Shown: positions 6,558 to 15,919 of the stretch, one piece after another | How positions within the stretch are numbered: position 1 is the first letter of the stretch | Layout: every line of letters starts with the position of its first letter | Assembly (NCBI RefSeq): GCF_041601295.1 | Contig: NZ_JBFIII010000005.1 | Span: 1 to 49,630, forward strand | Origin: Immundisolibacter sp. | GTDB lineage: Bacteria; Pseudomonadota; Gammaproteobacteria; Immundisolibacterales; Immundisolibacteraceae | DNA length: 49,630 bases | Reading direction: 5' to 3' | Notes under the pieces: generated by a model | Database searches by the model: none | Seen by the model: the letters and a program-made list of their open reading frames with translations, nothing else | Told to the model about the DNA's origin: nothing | Position numbers and translations under genes: made by a program

Positions 6558-7502
6558 TCACCCGCAGGGAAACAGGTCCCCGCCGTTGGCGCGGTGCCAC
6601 TCCTGGATGCCGTCCCAGACTTCCTGCGCGGTCTCGGCGTACCAGAACAGATCACGATCCTCGGGATCAATGACACCCTCTTCGACCAGAAAATCGAAGT
6701 CGACCGCCCGCCGCCAGTAATCCTCGCCGACCAGCACCACCGGCACCGGCTGGATCTTGCGGGTCTGTACCAGGGTCAGGGTCTCGAACAGCTCGTCCAG
6801 GGTGCCGTAGCCACCGGGAAACGCCACCAACGCCCGCGCCCGTTGCAGAAAATGCAGCTTGCGCATCGCAAAGTAATGGAAGTGGAAACATAGCTGCGGG
6901 GTGATGTAGGAGTTCGGGAACTGCTCGCGCGGCAGCTTGATGTTAAGGCCTACGGACTCGGCACCGGCATCGAAAGCACCGCGGTTGGCCGCCTCCATGA
7001 TGCCCGGGCCACCGCCGGTCATAACCACCATGCCGCAATCCCGCGGACCGTCACCCGAATCACCGACCAGCCGACCGAGCTCACGCGCTACGTCGTAATA
7101 ATGACTTTTGGCGGCACGCCTTTCGGCTATTTCCAGCGCGCGCTGGCACTCAGGTTTGCCAGGATCGACCGCCAGCGCGGCGCGGCAGGCCGCCACTTCC
7201 CGCGCCGCAGCCGCCGGCTCACTGATGCGCGTGCCGCCGAACACCACGATGGTGTGGCGAATGCCATGCGCCCGCAGCAGCAGCTCGGGTTTCAGATAAT
7301 CCACGTGCAGACGCAGGCCGCGCGTATCTTCCAGACTCAGGAAATCGGCATCCTGATCGGCGATGCGATAACTCGGGCTGTCCACAATCGCCTGCACCCG
7401 GACCGGGGTATCGGGATCCTGGCCAGGCAGGGTTGGCTGCTGGCCAGGCAAGGGCACCGCCCGGCTGAGTGGCGGCGGGACCGGCCAACGGCCCTTACTC
7501 AC
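6558..7502 (-). CDS. LOG-family (TIGR00730) nucleotide phosphoribohydrolase
   Basis: This 314-residue Rossmann-fold protein has VVFGGTRI, MTGGGPGIMEAANRGAFDAG and the diagnostic PGGYGTLDELFE motif, which in this family carries catalytic and nucleotide-binding residues. Characterised members hydrolyse nucleoside 5'-monophosphates (for example AMP or cytokinin ribotides) to base and ribose 5-phosphate. This long form, with ~80 extra N-terminal residues, is widespread in proteobacteria; its substrate there is less certain. The GTG start overlaps the RND pump stop (GTGA), so it is probably translated from the efflux transcript, an unexpected partner for that operon. Confidence 0.88.
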   Translation of the reverse strand: MSKGRWPVPPPLSRAVPLPGQQPTLPGQDPDTPVRVQAIVDSPSYRIADQDADFLSLEDTRGLRLHVDYLKPELLLRAHGIRHTIVVFGGTRISEPAAAAREVAACRAALAVDPGKPECQRALEIAERRAAKSHYYDVARELGRLVGDSGDGPRDCGMVVMTGGGPGIMEAANRGAFDAGAESVGLNIKLPREQFPNSYITPQLCFHFHYFAMRKLHFLQRARALVAFPGGYGTLDELFETLTLVQTRKIQPVPVVLVGEDYWRRAVDFDFLVEEGVIDPEDRDLFWYAETAQEVWDGIQEWHRANGGDLFPCG

Positions 7503-10500
7503 GCCGCGGCGGCCTCGCCCGCCGCCCGCCGCGGACGCCAGCGCAACAAACCATTCTCGACCAGCGAATACACCGCGGGCACTACAACCAGTGTGAGCAG
7601 CGTCGATGACACCATGCCGCCGATGACCACGACCGCCAGTGGACCGTTGGTGTCCGAACCGGCGCCAACGCCGAAAGCGGCCGGCATCATGGCCAGGATC
7701 ACGGTCAATGAAGTCATCAATACCGGCCGCAGGCGAATCGGACAGGCTTCGCGCAGCGCCTCACTGATGCTTTTGCCCTCGGCGCGCGCCTGATTGGTCA
7801 GGTCCACCAGCAGGATGGAGTTTTTCGCCACCAGACCCACCAGTAACACCATCCCGATCATCGAATAGACATTCAGCGTATGGCCTGTCAGCCACAAGCC
7901 GGCCAGCCCCCCGACCATGGCCAGCGGCTGCGCCACCATGATGATCAGCGGTTGCAGGAACGAGTCAAACTGGCTGGCCAGCACCATGTACAGCATCACC
8001 AGGGCCAGCACGAAGGCGGTGGCGACGTAGCCCATGGTCTGCGAGAACTCCCGCGCCGACCCGAGCAACTTGATCGAATAACCCAGCGGAATGACCTCCG
8101 CCGCCACCCGTTGGACGTGGTCCACCGCTTCGCTGAGCGGCAGGTCGGGATTGTTGTAGAAACGCGCCGCGTATTGCAGGTCGAAGCGGTCGATGCGGGC
8201 CGGGCCAAGCTTCTCGACGAAACTGGCCACCGAATCCAGACGCACCAGTTGCCCGTCCGCCGCGCGCAGGAAAATCTTGCTCAGGTCCGCCGGGGTCTGG
8301 AAGGTACCGTCCGGCGCTTTCAGGCGCACATCGTAACGCTCGCCGTCACCCGGTTCGTCGTTCCATTTGGCGATGTCCATACCACCGGACAGCACATTGG
8401 CGGCCAGCGCCACATCGCGACTGGACAACCCGAGCACAGCGGCGCGCGAGCGGTCGATTTCGATCTTCAGTTCCGGCATATCCAGCAGCAAGTCCAGATC
8501 GATGAACCCGAATCCCGGGATCTGCGACAAGCGCTGGCGCATCTTCTCGGCATACTGCCCAACTTTCTGCAGGTTCGGGCCGCGAACCGCAAATTGCAGC
8601 TTCTCGCCGCGCTGCCCGCCAATGGCCGGCGTCGGCACCGCGAATGCACGCACACCAGGCAGAGCGGCGAACTTCGGCCGCAGCTTCATGAGCATCTCGT
8701 GCTGGCTTATGTCCCGCTCGGCAAGCGGCTTCATGGTCACGAACACCATGCCCTCGTTGGCCTGGGCGGTAGTGAACAGACCCACCGCGCCGAAGGCGTA
8801 TTCCACCAGGGGCTCAGCGCTGAGCACATCCTCGATCAGCTTCATGCGCGAGCTGGTGTACTCGACGCTGGACCCAAGCGGGGTCTTGAAGATCACCATG
8901 AAACGGCCTTCGTCCTGATCCGGCACGAACTCCTTGCCCAGCGCGCCGAAGAAGTAACCGCTGCTGGCAACGATCAGCGCGGTCACCGCGACCACTCCCC
9001 AGCGGCGCCGCAGACTGACATCGAGCAGCCGCCGATAAGCCACTTCCATGCGCTCGAAGAAGCGACCAAAGGTCCCGTACAGCCGTCCATGGCGGGCGCT
9101 GACGTCGAGGTAGCGCGAACACAGCATCGGCGTCAGCGTCAGCGACACGAACCACGACACCAGCACGCCGCATACCACGACTACCGAGAAGGCCGCGAAA
9201 AACCGGCCCACCATGCCACTCATGAACGCCACCGGCACGAAAATGGCAACCAGCGACAGAGTCGCGGCCAGCACCGCGAACATCACCTGCTTGGTGCCCT
9301 CCACCGCCGCGCTGCGCGGGTCGGGATCGATATGCTCGCGATGACGGTGGATGTTCTCAAGCACCACGATGGCGTCATCCACCACCACACCGACCAGCAG
9401 TAACAGCGCCAGCAGGGTCATGGAATTGAAGGTGTAATCCAGCACATACATCATCGCGATGGCGCCCAGCAAAGACACTGGAATCGCCGCGGCAATAATC
9501 AGCGTGGCCCGCAGGCTGCGCAGGAACAGCAGTACCACCACACCAGCCAGCAGCGTGCCGGCGATCAGATGCTCCTTGAGCGCATCCACCATCTGGGTGA
9601 TGAACAGCGAGTTGTCGGTCCCCTGTAGCACCTCGATTCCCGCCGGCAACTGCGGACCGATTTCCGTGGCCAAACGCTCCTTGACCTCGTCGACGATGGC
9701 CACCGTGTTGGCACCGGTGACCTTGACGATCCCCATGCCGACGACCGGTTTGCCATTGCGACGGGCCAGCCGGCGGTAATCGGCCATGCCATCAACCACC
9801 TCGGCGGCCTGCGACAGACGAATTTCGGCGCCATCCCGGTAACCAATGACCATGTTTTCGAGCTGGCGCGGGTTGTGATACTCCAGGTCAAGCTTGAGTA
9901 AGCGCTCCTGCGTGTGCGAGGTGACGAAGCCCCCAGGCAACATCAGGTGTTCGTCGCGAAACGCAGTCAGCACATCCTGCACCGTCAGGCCATGCGCGCT
10001 CAGGCGGTCCGGGTGGACCTCGACCCGGATGTTGCGCTCGCGCAGGCCACCGATGCGGATGTCACCGACGCCACTGATGGTCTCGATCTGCCGACGCAGG
10101 GTATTGGCGACAAAGGTATTCAGCTGTTGCAGCGTGCGGTCGCCCTGGATATGCAACCACAGGATCGGCGAGGCATCGGCATCGACCTTGAAGACCACCG
10201 GTGGGTCGGCATCCTCCGGCAATTCGGAGACCACCTGACTGATCTTGGACTGCACCTCCTGGAAGGCGACGTCGATGTCCTTCTGCAGCTTGAAGGTGAC
10301 GATGACCTGCGACACGCCCGGCGTGGAGCTCGACTGGATGTAGTCGATGCCCGGCACGCTGTTGATCTTGCGCTCGATGATGTTGGTGATGCTGGCGTCG
10401 ACGATCTCGGGGTTGGCGCCGCGCTGCGTGGTGGTCACCGAAATGATCGGAAAGTCGATGTGCGGGAAGCGATCCACGCCCAGGCTGCGGTAGGCCACCA

Positions 10501-10576
10501 GTCCGAACAGGATGATGACGCCGCTGAGCATGTACGCCAGCACATGGCGGTTGATGGAAAGCTCTGGCAGGCTCAT
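7499..10576 (-). CDS. RND-family efflux transporter, HAE1 type
   Basis: The 1025-residue length and twofold repeat match AcrB/MexF-type pumps. The N-terminal helix is followed by VDRFPHIDFPIISVTT. TM4 carries the proton-relay pair in GVVVDDAIVVLENIHRH. The second-half counterpart is seen in VGLVAKNSILLVDLTNQAR. Large periplasmic porter loops lie after TM1 and TM7. Such pumps expel drugs, detergents or metabolites from periplasm or membrane using the proton gradient, together with an adaptor and a TolC-like channel. The adaptor gene overlaps it by 4 nt upstream and a LOG-family gene overlaps it by 4 nt downstream. No outer-membrane factor is encoded nearby, so it may use a shared TolC. Substrates unknown. 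Confidence 0.93.
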   Translation of the reverse strand: MSLPELSINRHVLAYMLSGVIILFGLVAYRSLGVDRFPHIDFPIISVTTTQRGANPEIVDASITNIIERKINSVPGIDYIQSSSTPGVSQVIVTFKLQKDIDVAFQEVQSKISQVVSELPEDADPPVVFKVDADASPILWLHIQGDRTLQQLNTFVANTLRRQIETISGVGDIRIGGLRERNIRVEVHPDRLSAHGLTVQDVLTAFRDEHLMLPGGFVTSHTQERLLKLDLEYHNPRQLENMVIGYRDGAEIRLSQAAEVVDGMADYRRLARRNGKPVVGMGIVKVTGANTVAIVDEVKERLATEIGPQLPAGIEVLQGTDNSLFITQMVDALKEHLIAGTLLAGVVVLLFLRSLRATLIIAAAIPVSLLGAIAMMYVLDYTFNSMTLLALLLLVGVVVDDAIVVLENIHRHREHIDPDPRSAAVEGTKQVMFAVLAATLSLVAIFVPVAFMSGMVGRFFAAFSVVVVCGVLVSWFVSLTLTPMLCSRYLDVSARHGRLYGTFGRFFERMEVAYRRLLDVSLRRRWGVVAVTALIVASSGYFFGALGKEFVPDQDEGRFMVIFKTPLGSSVEYTSSRMKLIEDVLSAEPLVEYAFGAVGLFTTAQANEGMVFVTMKPLAERDISQHEMLMKLRPKFAALPGVRAFAVPTPAIGGQRGEKLQFAVRGPNLQKVGQYAEKMRQRLSQIPGFGFIDLDLLLDMPELKIEIDRSRAAVLGLSSRDVALAANVLSGGMDIAKWNDEPGDGERYDVRLKAPDGTFQTPADLSKIFLRAADGQLVRLDSVASFVEKLGPARIDRFDLQYAARFYNNPDLPLSEAVDHVQRVAAEVIPLGYSIKLLGSAREFSQTMGYVATAFVLALVMLYMVLASQFDSFLQPLIIMVAQPLAMVGGLAGLWLTGHTLNVYSMIGMVLLVGLVAKNSILLVDLTNQARAEGKSISEALREACPIRLRPVLMTSLTVILAMMPAAFGVGAGSDTNGPLAVVVIGGMVSSTLLTLVVVPAVYSLVENGLLRWRPRRAAGEAAAA

Positions 10577-11661
10577 GAACCACCGTCCTGCACCCGGACC
10601 AGGGCACCGTCACTCAGGAAACCGGCGCCGTCCAGCGCCACCTTGGCCCCGACAGGCACACCGGACACAATCTCGACCAGACCGTCACGGTAGGTGCCAG
10701 TCTGCACCTTGGCCGCCCTGGCACGGTCGTCCTCGATGATATACACGGTGCTCCCCGAAGGGCGCAGCACCACCGCCTTCTCCGGCACCACCACGGCCCG
10801 TTCGCGGCGACCAAGGATAACCTCACCGTTGACGCTGGAGCCGGGCTTCCAACCCCCGGGATTTGGCAGGTCGACCATCACCTGCAGGGCGAGGTTGCTC
10901 ATGCCCACTGTGGGACGAATCTCGGTGATGTTCGCCTCGACGGTGGTGTCCGGCGCCGCGGGCGAGCGCAAACGCACGGGTAAGCCTGGGCGCAGCGCAT
11001 CAGCCAGCGATTCCGGATACGGCAGGGTTACCCGCAACATCTGATCGGTGCTCAGGCGCACGATAGGCATGCCCACGGCAACATAGTCCCCAACATCAAC
11101 CATACGCGCCGCTACGGCGGCGTCCAGGGGGGCCACAATGCGTCCACGCTGCAGGTTGTGGCGTGCCTCGGCATCCTGGGCCACCGCCGCTTCGCGCTGA
11201 CTGTGCAGGGCAGTCAACTGCGCCCGCGCGTCCTCGACCGCATTCTTGGCAAAGAAATCGCTCTTGGCCAATGTCTCGTAACGTCCCACCAGGCGTTCCT
11301 GCTGGGCAATCAGCGCCGCCAGGCGAGCGAGCTCGGCCTGGGCCGAACCCTGACGCAAGCGGTAATCCTTGCTGTCGAGTTCAACCAATGCCTGACCTTT
11401 GCGCACCCGGGCGCCTACTTCCACGTTCACCGCCACCACCCGGCCGGCGACCTCGGCCGATACCACCGGCTCGTCCATACTCTCGATCTGGCCAACGCTG
11501 GTTTCCAGCGTCTCCATCGCCGCTGTTCCAGCAACAGCGGCGGTGATCAGGACGACCGGTGGTTTAACGCGCGGCTCCTCTGTTTTTCCGCAGGCGGCAA
11601 GCGCGACAACACAGACAAAAACCGCAACCGCGGTCGCAAAAAACGGGCGCAAAGCTGGCAT
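10573..11661 (-). CDS. RND periplasmic adaptor lipoprotein (membrane fusion protein)
   Basis: I start at the ATG ending at 11661, which yields a lipoprotein signal: MPALRPFFATAVAVFVCVV, then lipobox LAAC with the modified Cys at residue 24. An in-frame start 17 codons upstream would spoil this signal. The 362-residue product has the biotinyl-lipoyl-like segment (VVSAEVAGRVVAVNVEVGARVRKGQ), a helical hairpin (QAELARLAALIAQQERLVGR) and the barrel (GRIVAPLDAAVAARMVDVGDYV). It links the inner-membrane pump to the outer-membrane channel. It is first in the operon, overlapping the pump gene by ATGA. Confidence 0.9.
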   Translation of the reverse strand: MPALRPFFATAVAVFVCVVALAACGKTEEPRVKPPVVLITAAVAGTAAMETLETSVGQIESMDEPVVSAEVAGRVVAVNVEVGARVRKGQALVELDSKDYRLRQGSAQAELARLAALIAQQERLVGRYETLAKSDFFAKNAVEDARAQLTALHSQREAAVAQDAEARHNLQRGRIVAPLDAAVAARMVDVGDYVAVGMPIVRLSTDQMLRVTLPYPESLADALRPGLPVRLRSPAAPDTTVEANITEIRPTVGMSNLALQVMVDLPNPGGWKPGSSVNGEVILGRRERAVVVPEKAVVLRPSGSTVYIIEDDRARAAKVQTGTYRDGLVEIVSGVPVGAKVALDGAGFLSDGALVRVQDGGS

Positions 11662-11928
11662 GGAATCTTCTTGATGGTGCGTGGGTACGATCAGGGCCAG
11701 GCAGGTACGCAACCGCGTGACCCGCGACAGCGGTCAAGTGCGGCGTCCCTGCCTGACGGGCTGTACCGTGTGCCCCGTGGCACGCGAATGTGGGCTGACC
11801 AGCGTGCCGGAAACATGCAAGGGCTATCCCGCCCTTTCTTGAAGCCGCCAGGGCCGCCACAAAACCAGCCCGCCCAGCATGAACAATCATGCACAGGCGA
11901 TGCCAGAGCGGCCCTGGAAACGGCGGTA

Positions 11929-11937
11929 TTTATACCA
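11929..11937 (-). promoter_or_regulatory. Extended -10 promoter element
   Basis: On the minus strand the sequence reads TGG then TATAAA, an extended -10 (TGn-TATAAT type) that can act with a weak -35. The predicted transcript start near 11922 would give a ~260-nt leader for the adaptor gene. Confidence 0.45.
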
Positions 11938-11962
11938 CAAGGCAGCGCCAAAACATGACACA

Positions 11963-11976
11963 ACCGATCGGTCGGT
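11963..11976 (-). promoter_or_regulatory. TetR-type operator palindrome
   Basis: ACCGATCGGTCGGT differs by one base from the perfect palindrome ACCGACCGGTCGGT, a form often seen at sites of TetR-family repressors of efflux pumps. It sits about 26-39 nt upstream of the extended -10 of the efflux operon, close to where RNA polymerase binds. No regulator gene is adjacent. Confidence 0.45.
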
Positions 11977-12030
11977 CAGCCAGATTCACGTCGTTAGGCC
12001 CCAAGTTGCTGACAGCGTTTCCAGGCACGG

Positions 12031-12768
12031 TCATATCGAGGTGGGGTGCCAAGGCCGCTCGGCACGCAACACGGCCTGACGCTCACGAAAATCCGGCACA
12101 ACGGCTGCCAACAGGGCATAAAAGCGCGGCCCATGGTTCATCTCGCGCAGGTGACACAGCTCGTGCAGCAACACATAGTCGATCAGATCGGGTGCCAGCA
12201 GCACCAAGCCGAGGTTCAGCGTGATACGGCCGTCACTGGCACAGCTGCCCCAGCGACTGCGCAGGCGTACCACCCGCGGGGCCTTTACCGTCGGCCGTCT
12301 GAGCCAGGGCAGGGTTTCGGCGAGCACGCTAAGACGCGGAGGCAACAACGCCTGAGCCTGACTGCGGTACCAACCGTCAAGTGCCCGTGCCACCAGTGAT
12401 GGGGTCTCCGGTGCGCGGACCCGGACCGAGAAACCGACATCGGTCAGCGCCACTTGGGTGCGTCCCTGCGTGAGCCGCAGCGGGTGGGCCTGGCCAAGGA
12501 AGCGCTGCCTGCTGCCTGGCCCGAAAGTGGCGGGCGGCGGGGGCGGCGTTTGCGCCAAGCGTTCCAGCTGACCCACTATCCAGCGCCGGTGACGAACCAG
12601 CAAACCGGGCCAGCGGTGCGCGGCCAGACGCTGTGGCACGCGCAATTCGAGCCCGCCATCGGCGCTCACCCGCAACGCGTATGTTCGGCGGCGGGCGCGC
12701 AGCACCCGGCAGGTTATCTGGCGACCCTCGAGTTCGAAGGCAAGTTCGACCGGTGCCGGCTCGCTCAT
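12031..12768 (-). CDS. YgjP-like (DUF45/M48-type) metal-dependent hydrolase
   Basis: The 245-residue product carries the zinc-protease-like motif HELCHLREMNHGPRFYALL, in which two His, one Glu and a third downstream His form the expected metal site. It also has the upstream signature RLRSRWGSCASDGRITLN typical of the YgjP/WLM-like DUF45 family. The cellular substrate is unknown. The start is fixed by overlap: the ATG ending at 12768 shares bases with the glgX stop at 12765 (ATGA), and reads MSEPAPVELAFELEG. A start 21 codons further upstream is open but adds unconserved sequence. Translation is probably coupled to glgX. Confidence 0.85.
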   Translation of the reverse strand: MSEPAPVELAFELEGRQITCRVLRARRRTYALRVSADGGLELRVPQRLAAHRWPGLLVRHRRWIVGQLERLAQTPPPPPATFGPGSRQRFLGQAHPLRLTQGRTQVALTDVGFSVRVRAPETPSLVARALDGWYRSQAQALLPPRLSVLAETLPWLRRPTVKAPRVVRLRSRWGSCASDGRITLNLGLVLLAPDLIDYVLLHELCHLREMNHGPRFYALLAAVVPDFRERQAVLRAERPWHPTSI

Positions 12769-14921
12769 ACGCCGTCGCCCGGGTACTGAAGACGCTCGAA
12801 TACCTGCACGCAACGGGGTGGAATCAGACACTGTGCGTCCGCGCCAAAACCCTGACCGTCGCCCTTTCCGTCAACCTCGACAGTGTCGAACACACGCCGC
12901 CAGCCGATGCCAAATTCCGGGGCCGGGGCGCGGAACAGCACGGTCTGGTCACCGGCGTACAGGATCACCAGGTAGCTGGCATCAAGGCGCGACTCGTCCT
13001 GCGGACCCAGGTGCCCCACTCCGGCCGCGCCATCGATGATGAAGGCGAGCAGCTGCGGAGCAACCGGCCAGTCACCGGCCAGCTTCTCGCTACCGTCCGG
13101 GTTCAGCCAGCGGATGTCCTTGCCGACCCCATCCGGCAGCGCCTCGCCCTTGAAAAACCGGTCGCGGCGAAACACGCCGTGGCGACGGCGCAGCACCAAC
13201 AAACGCCGCAGGTAGCGGTACAGCGAGCCGCCAGCCGGCTGCTGTAGTCGCGCCCAGTCGGGCCAGGCGATGTCATTATCCTGGCAATAGGCGTTGTTAT
13301 TCCCCAACTGGCTATGGCCGAACTCGTCCCCGGCGAGCAACATCGGCACGCCCTGGGATAGCAGCAACGTCGCCAGCAGATTACGCATCTGACGCAGGCG
13401 CAGAGCCTCCACCTGCGGGTCATCGCTCGGCCCTTCGACGCCGCAGTTCCAGCTCAAATTGTTATCGGTGCCGTCTCGACCCTCCTCCCCGTTGGCGCAA
13501 TTGTGCTTGTGCGCGTAAGACACCAAGTCCCGCAGGGTGAAGCCATCGTGGGCGGTGATGAAATTGATGCTGGCTGTCGGCCGGCGGCCGTGCCGGGCGA
13601 AGATATCGCTCGACCCGGTTATGCGCGACGCGAGCGCCGCTGCCTGCCCGGCCTCGCCACGCCAGAAGCTGCGAACGGTGTCCCGGTAGCGGTCGTTCCA
13701 CTCCCCCCAACCAGGCGGAAATCCGCCCAGGCGATAGCCCTGTGGCCCCAGATCCCAAGGCTCGGCGATCAGCCTGACCCGAGACAGCACCGGGTCCTGG
13801 CGCACAGCGTCAAGAAAGCCACTGCCCGGCTCGAACCCGTCATCCTCACGCGCCAGGGTGGTCGCCAGATCGAAGCGAAATCCGTCCACACCCATCTGCT
13901 GTACCCAATAGCGCATCGAGTCCAGCACCAGCTGCAGCACCCGCGGCTGGCTGACATTCAGCGTGTTACCGCAGCCGGTGTAGTCCAGAACCTGACGCGG
14001 CGTGGCCGCGTCAAGCCGGTAATAGCTGGCGTTGTCAATGCCGCGAAAGCTCAGAGTGGGACCCAGAACGTCGCCCTCGCCGGTGTGGTTGTAGACCACG
14101 TCCAGCAGCAGTTCAATGCCGGCGTCGTGCAGTGCCTGGGCCAGCAACCGGAACTCGCCCGGATCCGGGCGGGTAAGGAAGCGGTTATCCGGCGCAAAAA
14201 ACGCCAGCGAGTTGTAACCCCAGTAATTGACCTTGCCGGCTTGTACCAGGCGCCGCTCGTCGACGTGCGCATGAATCGGCAGCAGCTCGACAGCGCTCAC
14301 ACCCAGCCTTCTCAGATGCGTAATGACGGCTGACTCGGCCAGGCCGCGAAAACTGCCGCGCAATTCGAGCGGAACCTGCGGGTGGCGACGCGTGTAGCCT
14401 CCTGCGTGCAGTTCGTAGATCACGCTGCGACGCCACGGTTTGTGTGGCGGGCGGCGCTCGCGTCGATTCTGCGCGTCCCCCACCACCACACACCTGGGCA
14501 CGTATCGGGCGCTATCACGGCGATCGAACGACAAGTCGGCGCGCGCATCGCCGACGCGATATCCGTACACGGCGTCGTGCCAGGTCAGGGAGCCGTGCAG
14601 CAGGCGGGCGTAGGGATCGAGCAACAACTTGTGGTGGTTGAAACGATGCCCCCGCGCCGGTTCGTAGGGACCGTACACGCGATAACCGTACAGCTGGCCC
14701 GGGCGCAGATCGGGCAGATAACCATGCCACACCTCGTCCGTGTACTCGGGCAAAACCACCCGCACCGTCTCGTGCCGGCCGGTGGCATCGAACAAACACA
14801 GCTCCACCTTTTCCGCATGCAGCGAAAACAGCGCGAAATTGACACCGCGGCCATCCCACTGCGCGCCGAGCGGATACGGCTGCCCGGGCCACACGCGCAG
14901 GGGGCTGCTGGCTAAGGTCAT
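12765..14921 (-). CDS. glgX: Glycogen debranching enzyme GlgX
   Basis: The 718-residue glycoside hydrolase (GH13) starts with a carbohydrate-binding module (NFALFSLHAEKVELCLFD), followed by an (alpha/beta)8 barrel. Catalytic regions are visible: DVVYNHTGEGD; GFRFDLATTLARE with the nucleophile Asp; RLIAEPWDLG with the acid Glu; and FITAHDGFTLRDLVSY with the third Asp. GlgX hydrolyses alpha-1,6 branches of phosphorylase limit dextrin. The canonical YEAHVKG-like segment reads YELHAGGYT here. No glgA, glgB, glgC or glgP is nearby, so it is separated from a glycogen operon. It is followed by the YgjP-like gene with a 4-nt overlap. Confidence 0.9.
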   Translation of the reverse strand: MTLASSPLRVWPGQPYPLGAQWDGRGVNFALFSLHAEKVELCLFDATGRHETVRVVLPEYTDEVWHGYLPDLRPGQLYGYRVYGPYEPARGHRFNHHKLLLDPYARLLHGSLTWHDAVYGYRVGDARADLSFDRRDSARYVPRCVVVGDAQNRRERRPPHKPWRRSVIYELHAGGYTRRHPQVPLELRGSFRGLAESAVITHLRRLGVSAVELLPIHAHVDERRLVQAGKVNYWGYNSLAFFAPDNRFLTRPDPGEFRLLAQALHDAGIELLLDVVYNHTGEGDVLGPTLSFRGIDNASYYRLDAATPRQVLDYTGCGNTLNVSQPRVLQLVLDSMRYWVQQMGVDGFRFDLATTLAREDDGFEPGSGFLDAVRQDPVLSRVRLIAEPWDLGPQGYRLGGFPPGWGEWNDRYRDTVRSFWRGEAGQAAALASRITGSSDIFARHGRRPTASINFITAHDGFTLRDLVSYAHKHNCANGEEGRDGTDNNLSWNCGVEGPSDDPQVEALRLRQMRNLLATLLLSQGVPMLLAGDEFGHSQLGNNNAYCQDNDIAWPDWARLQQPAGGSLYRYLRRLLVLRRRHGVFRRDRFFKGEALPDGVGKDIRWLNPDGSEKLAGDWPVAPQLLAFIIDGAAGVGHLGPQDESRLDASYLVILYAGDQTVLFRAPAPEFGIGWRRVFDTVEVDGKGDGQGFGADAQCLIPPRCVQVFERLQYPGDGV

Positions 14922-15012
14922 ATCAGAGCACTGCCGGAAAAACTGCCCAGGCTGGTGGGCTGACGCATTACAGCACGCATGGTTCAGACCATTCTGCCCG
15001 CCAAGCGGGAGT

Positions 15013-15864
15013 TCACTGACCGGCGGCTTCGCGCGCCTCTTGCCGCATCAGAGCCTCTTGCCGCGCGGCCTCGATCTCCCGCAGCACCTCAACGACATCG
15101 GCCGGGGTTGTATCCAGCTCTACCTGTCCGGTCAATACGCTGTCGGGGCTGAGGTCGCCAGCAGCATAGAGCTGCCAGATTTCCGGCCCATAGGCGGTGC
15201 CGAGCAGCTGTGGCGCGAAATGCCCCAGATAACTGGTCATATTGGCCACGTCGCGCTCCAACAACGCTTGCGCGCTGTTGTTGACGGCCGCCTCCACCGC
15301 CTGCGGCAGATCGATGATCACTGGCCCATCGGTGCCAACCAACACGTTGTACTCGGACAAATCGCCATGCACCATGCCGGCACATAGCATGCGCACGATG
15401 TCACCGATCAGTCGCGCGTGGTAGGCGCAGGCCTGCTGCGGCTCCAGTACCAGATCGCCGAGCCGCGGTGCCACGTCGCCGCCGGCGTCCACGATCAGTT
15501 CCATCAGCAATACGCCGTCGAACAAGCCCTGTGGCACCGGCACCCGCACGCCGGCGGCCACCAGCCGGTACAGGGCGTTGACCTCGGCACTATGCCAGGC
15601 CGTCTCCTGCTCGCGCCGACCATAACTGGTGCGCTTCTCCATTGCCCGCGCCTGGCGCGTGTTACGGACCTTGCGTCCTTCCTGGTACTGCACGGCCTGG
15701 CGAAAGCCACGCTGACGCACGTCCTTGTATACCTTGGCGCAGCACAGCTCCTCACCACACCGCACGACGTAAACCGTGGCTTCCTTACCACTGCGCAGCG
15801 GACGCACCACCTCATCGATGAGGCCGTCCTCCAGCAGCGGTTGTAGCGGCGCCGGAACCTTCAC
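15013..15864 (-). CDS. RIO1-family serine protein kinase
   Basis: The 283-residue protein has a RIO kinase core: a nucleotide loop RSGKEATVYVVR, the catalytic lysine in CAKVYKDV, the catalytic loop MVHGDLSEYNVLV and the metal-binding IIDLPQAVE. This is the PA4780-like bacterial group, ~280 residues, cytosolic, with autophosphorylation reported for relatives and otherwise poorly known targets. All expected catalytic residues are present. It stands alone between glgX and YajQ with short spacers on each side; no regulatory signal was recognised. Confidence 0.87.
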   Translation of the reverse strand: MKVPAPLQPLLEDGLIDEVVRPLRSGKEATVYVVRCGEELCCAKVYKDVRQRGFRQAVQYQEGRKVRNTRQARAMEKRTSYGRREQETAWHSAEVNALYRLVAAGVRVPVPQGLFDGVLLMELIVDAGGDVAPRLGDLVLEPQQACAYHARLIGDIVRMLCAGMVHGDLSEYNVLVGTDGPVIIDLPQAVEAAVNNSAQALLERDVANMTSYLGHFAPQLLGTAYGPEIWQLYAAGDLSPDSVLTGQVELDTTPADVVEVLREIEAARQEALMRQEAREAAGQ

Positions 15865-15919
15865 AGCGAGCAGCTGCCAAAAACCCCGGAGCTACTCGCG
15901 GCGGGTCGCGGGTGGCTGT

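Larger units (their letters stand above)
11662..12030 (-). promoter_or_regulatory. Long leader and promoter region of the efflux operon
   Basis: This 369-nt region has no supported gene. On the minus strand it carries an extended -10 element, a TetR-type operator and, inside the ~260-nt leader, a 7-bp stem (GGCACGC at 11779-11785 with GCGTGCC at 11802-11808). The neighbouring metallopeptidase-like gene ends at 12031, so the region serves the efflux operon only. Confidence 0.5.

Noticed and set aside
7880..9403. A 507-codon open frame antisense to the RND pump gene
   Set aside because: It is a high-GC shadow of the pump gene: its translation is His/Arg/Gln-rich with no domain, and the pump frame has clear motifs throughout.
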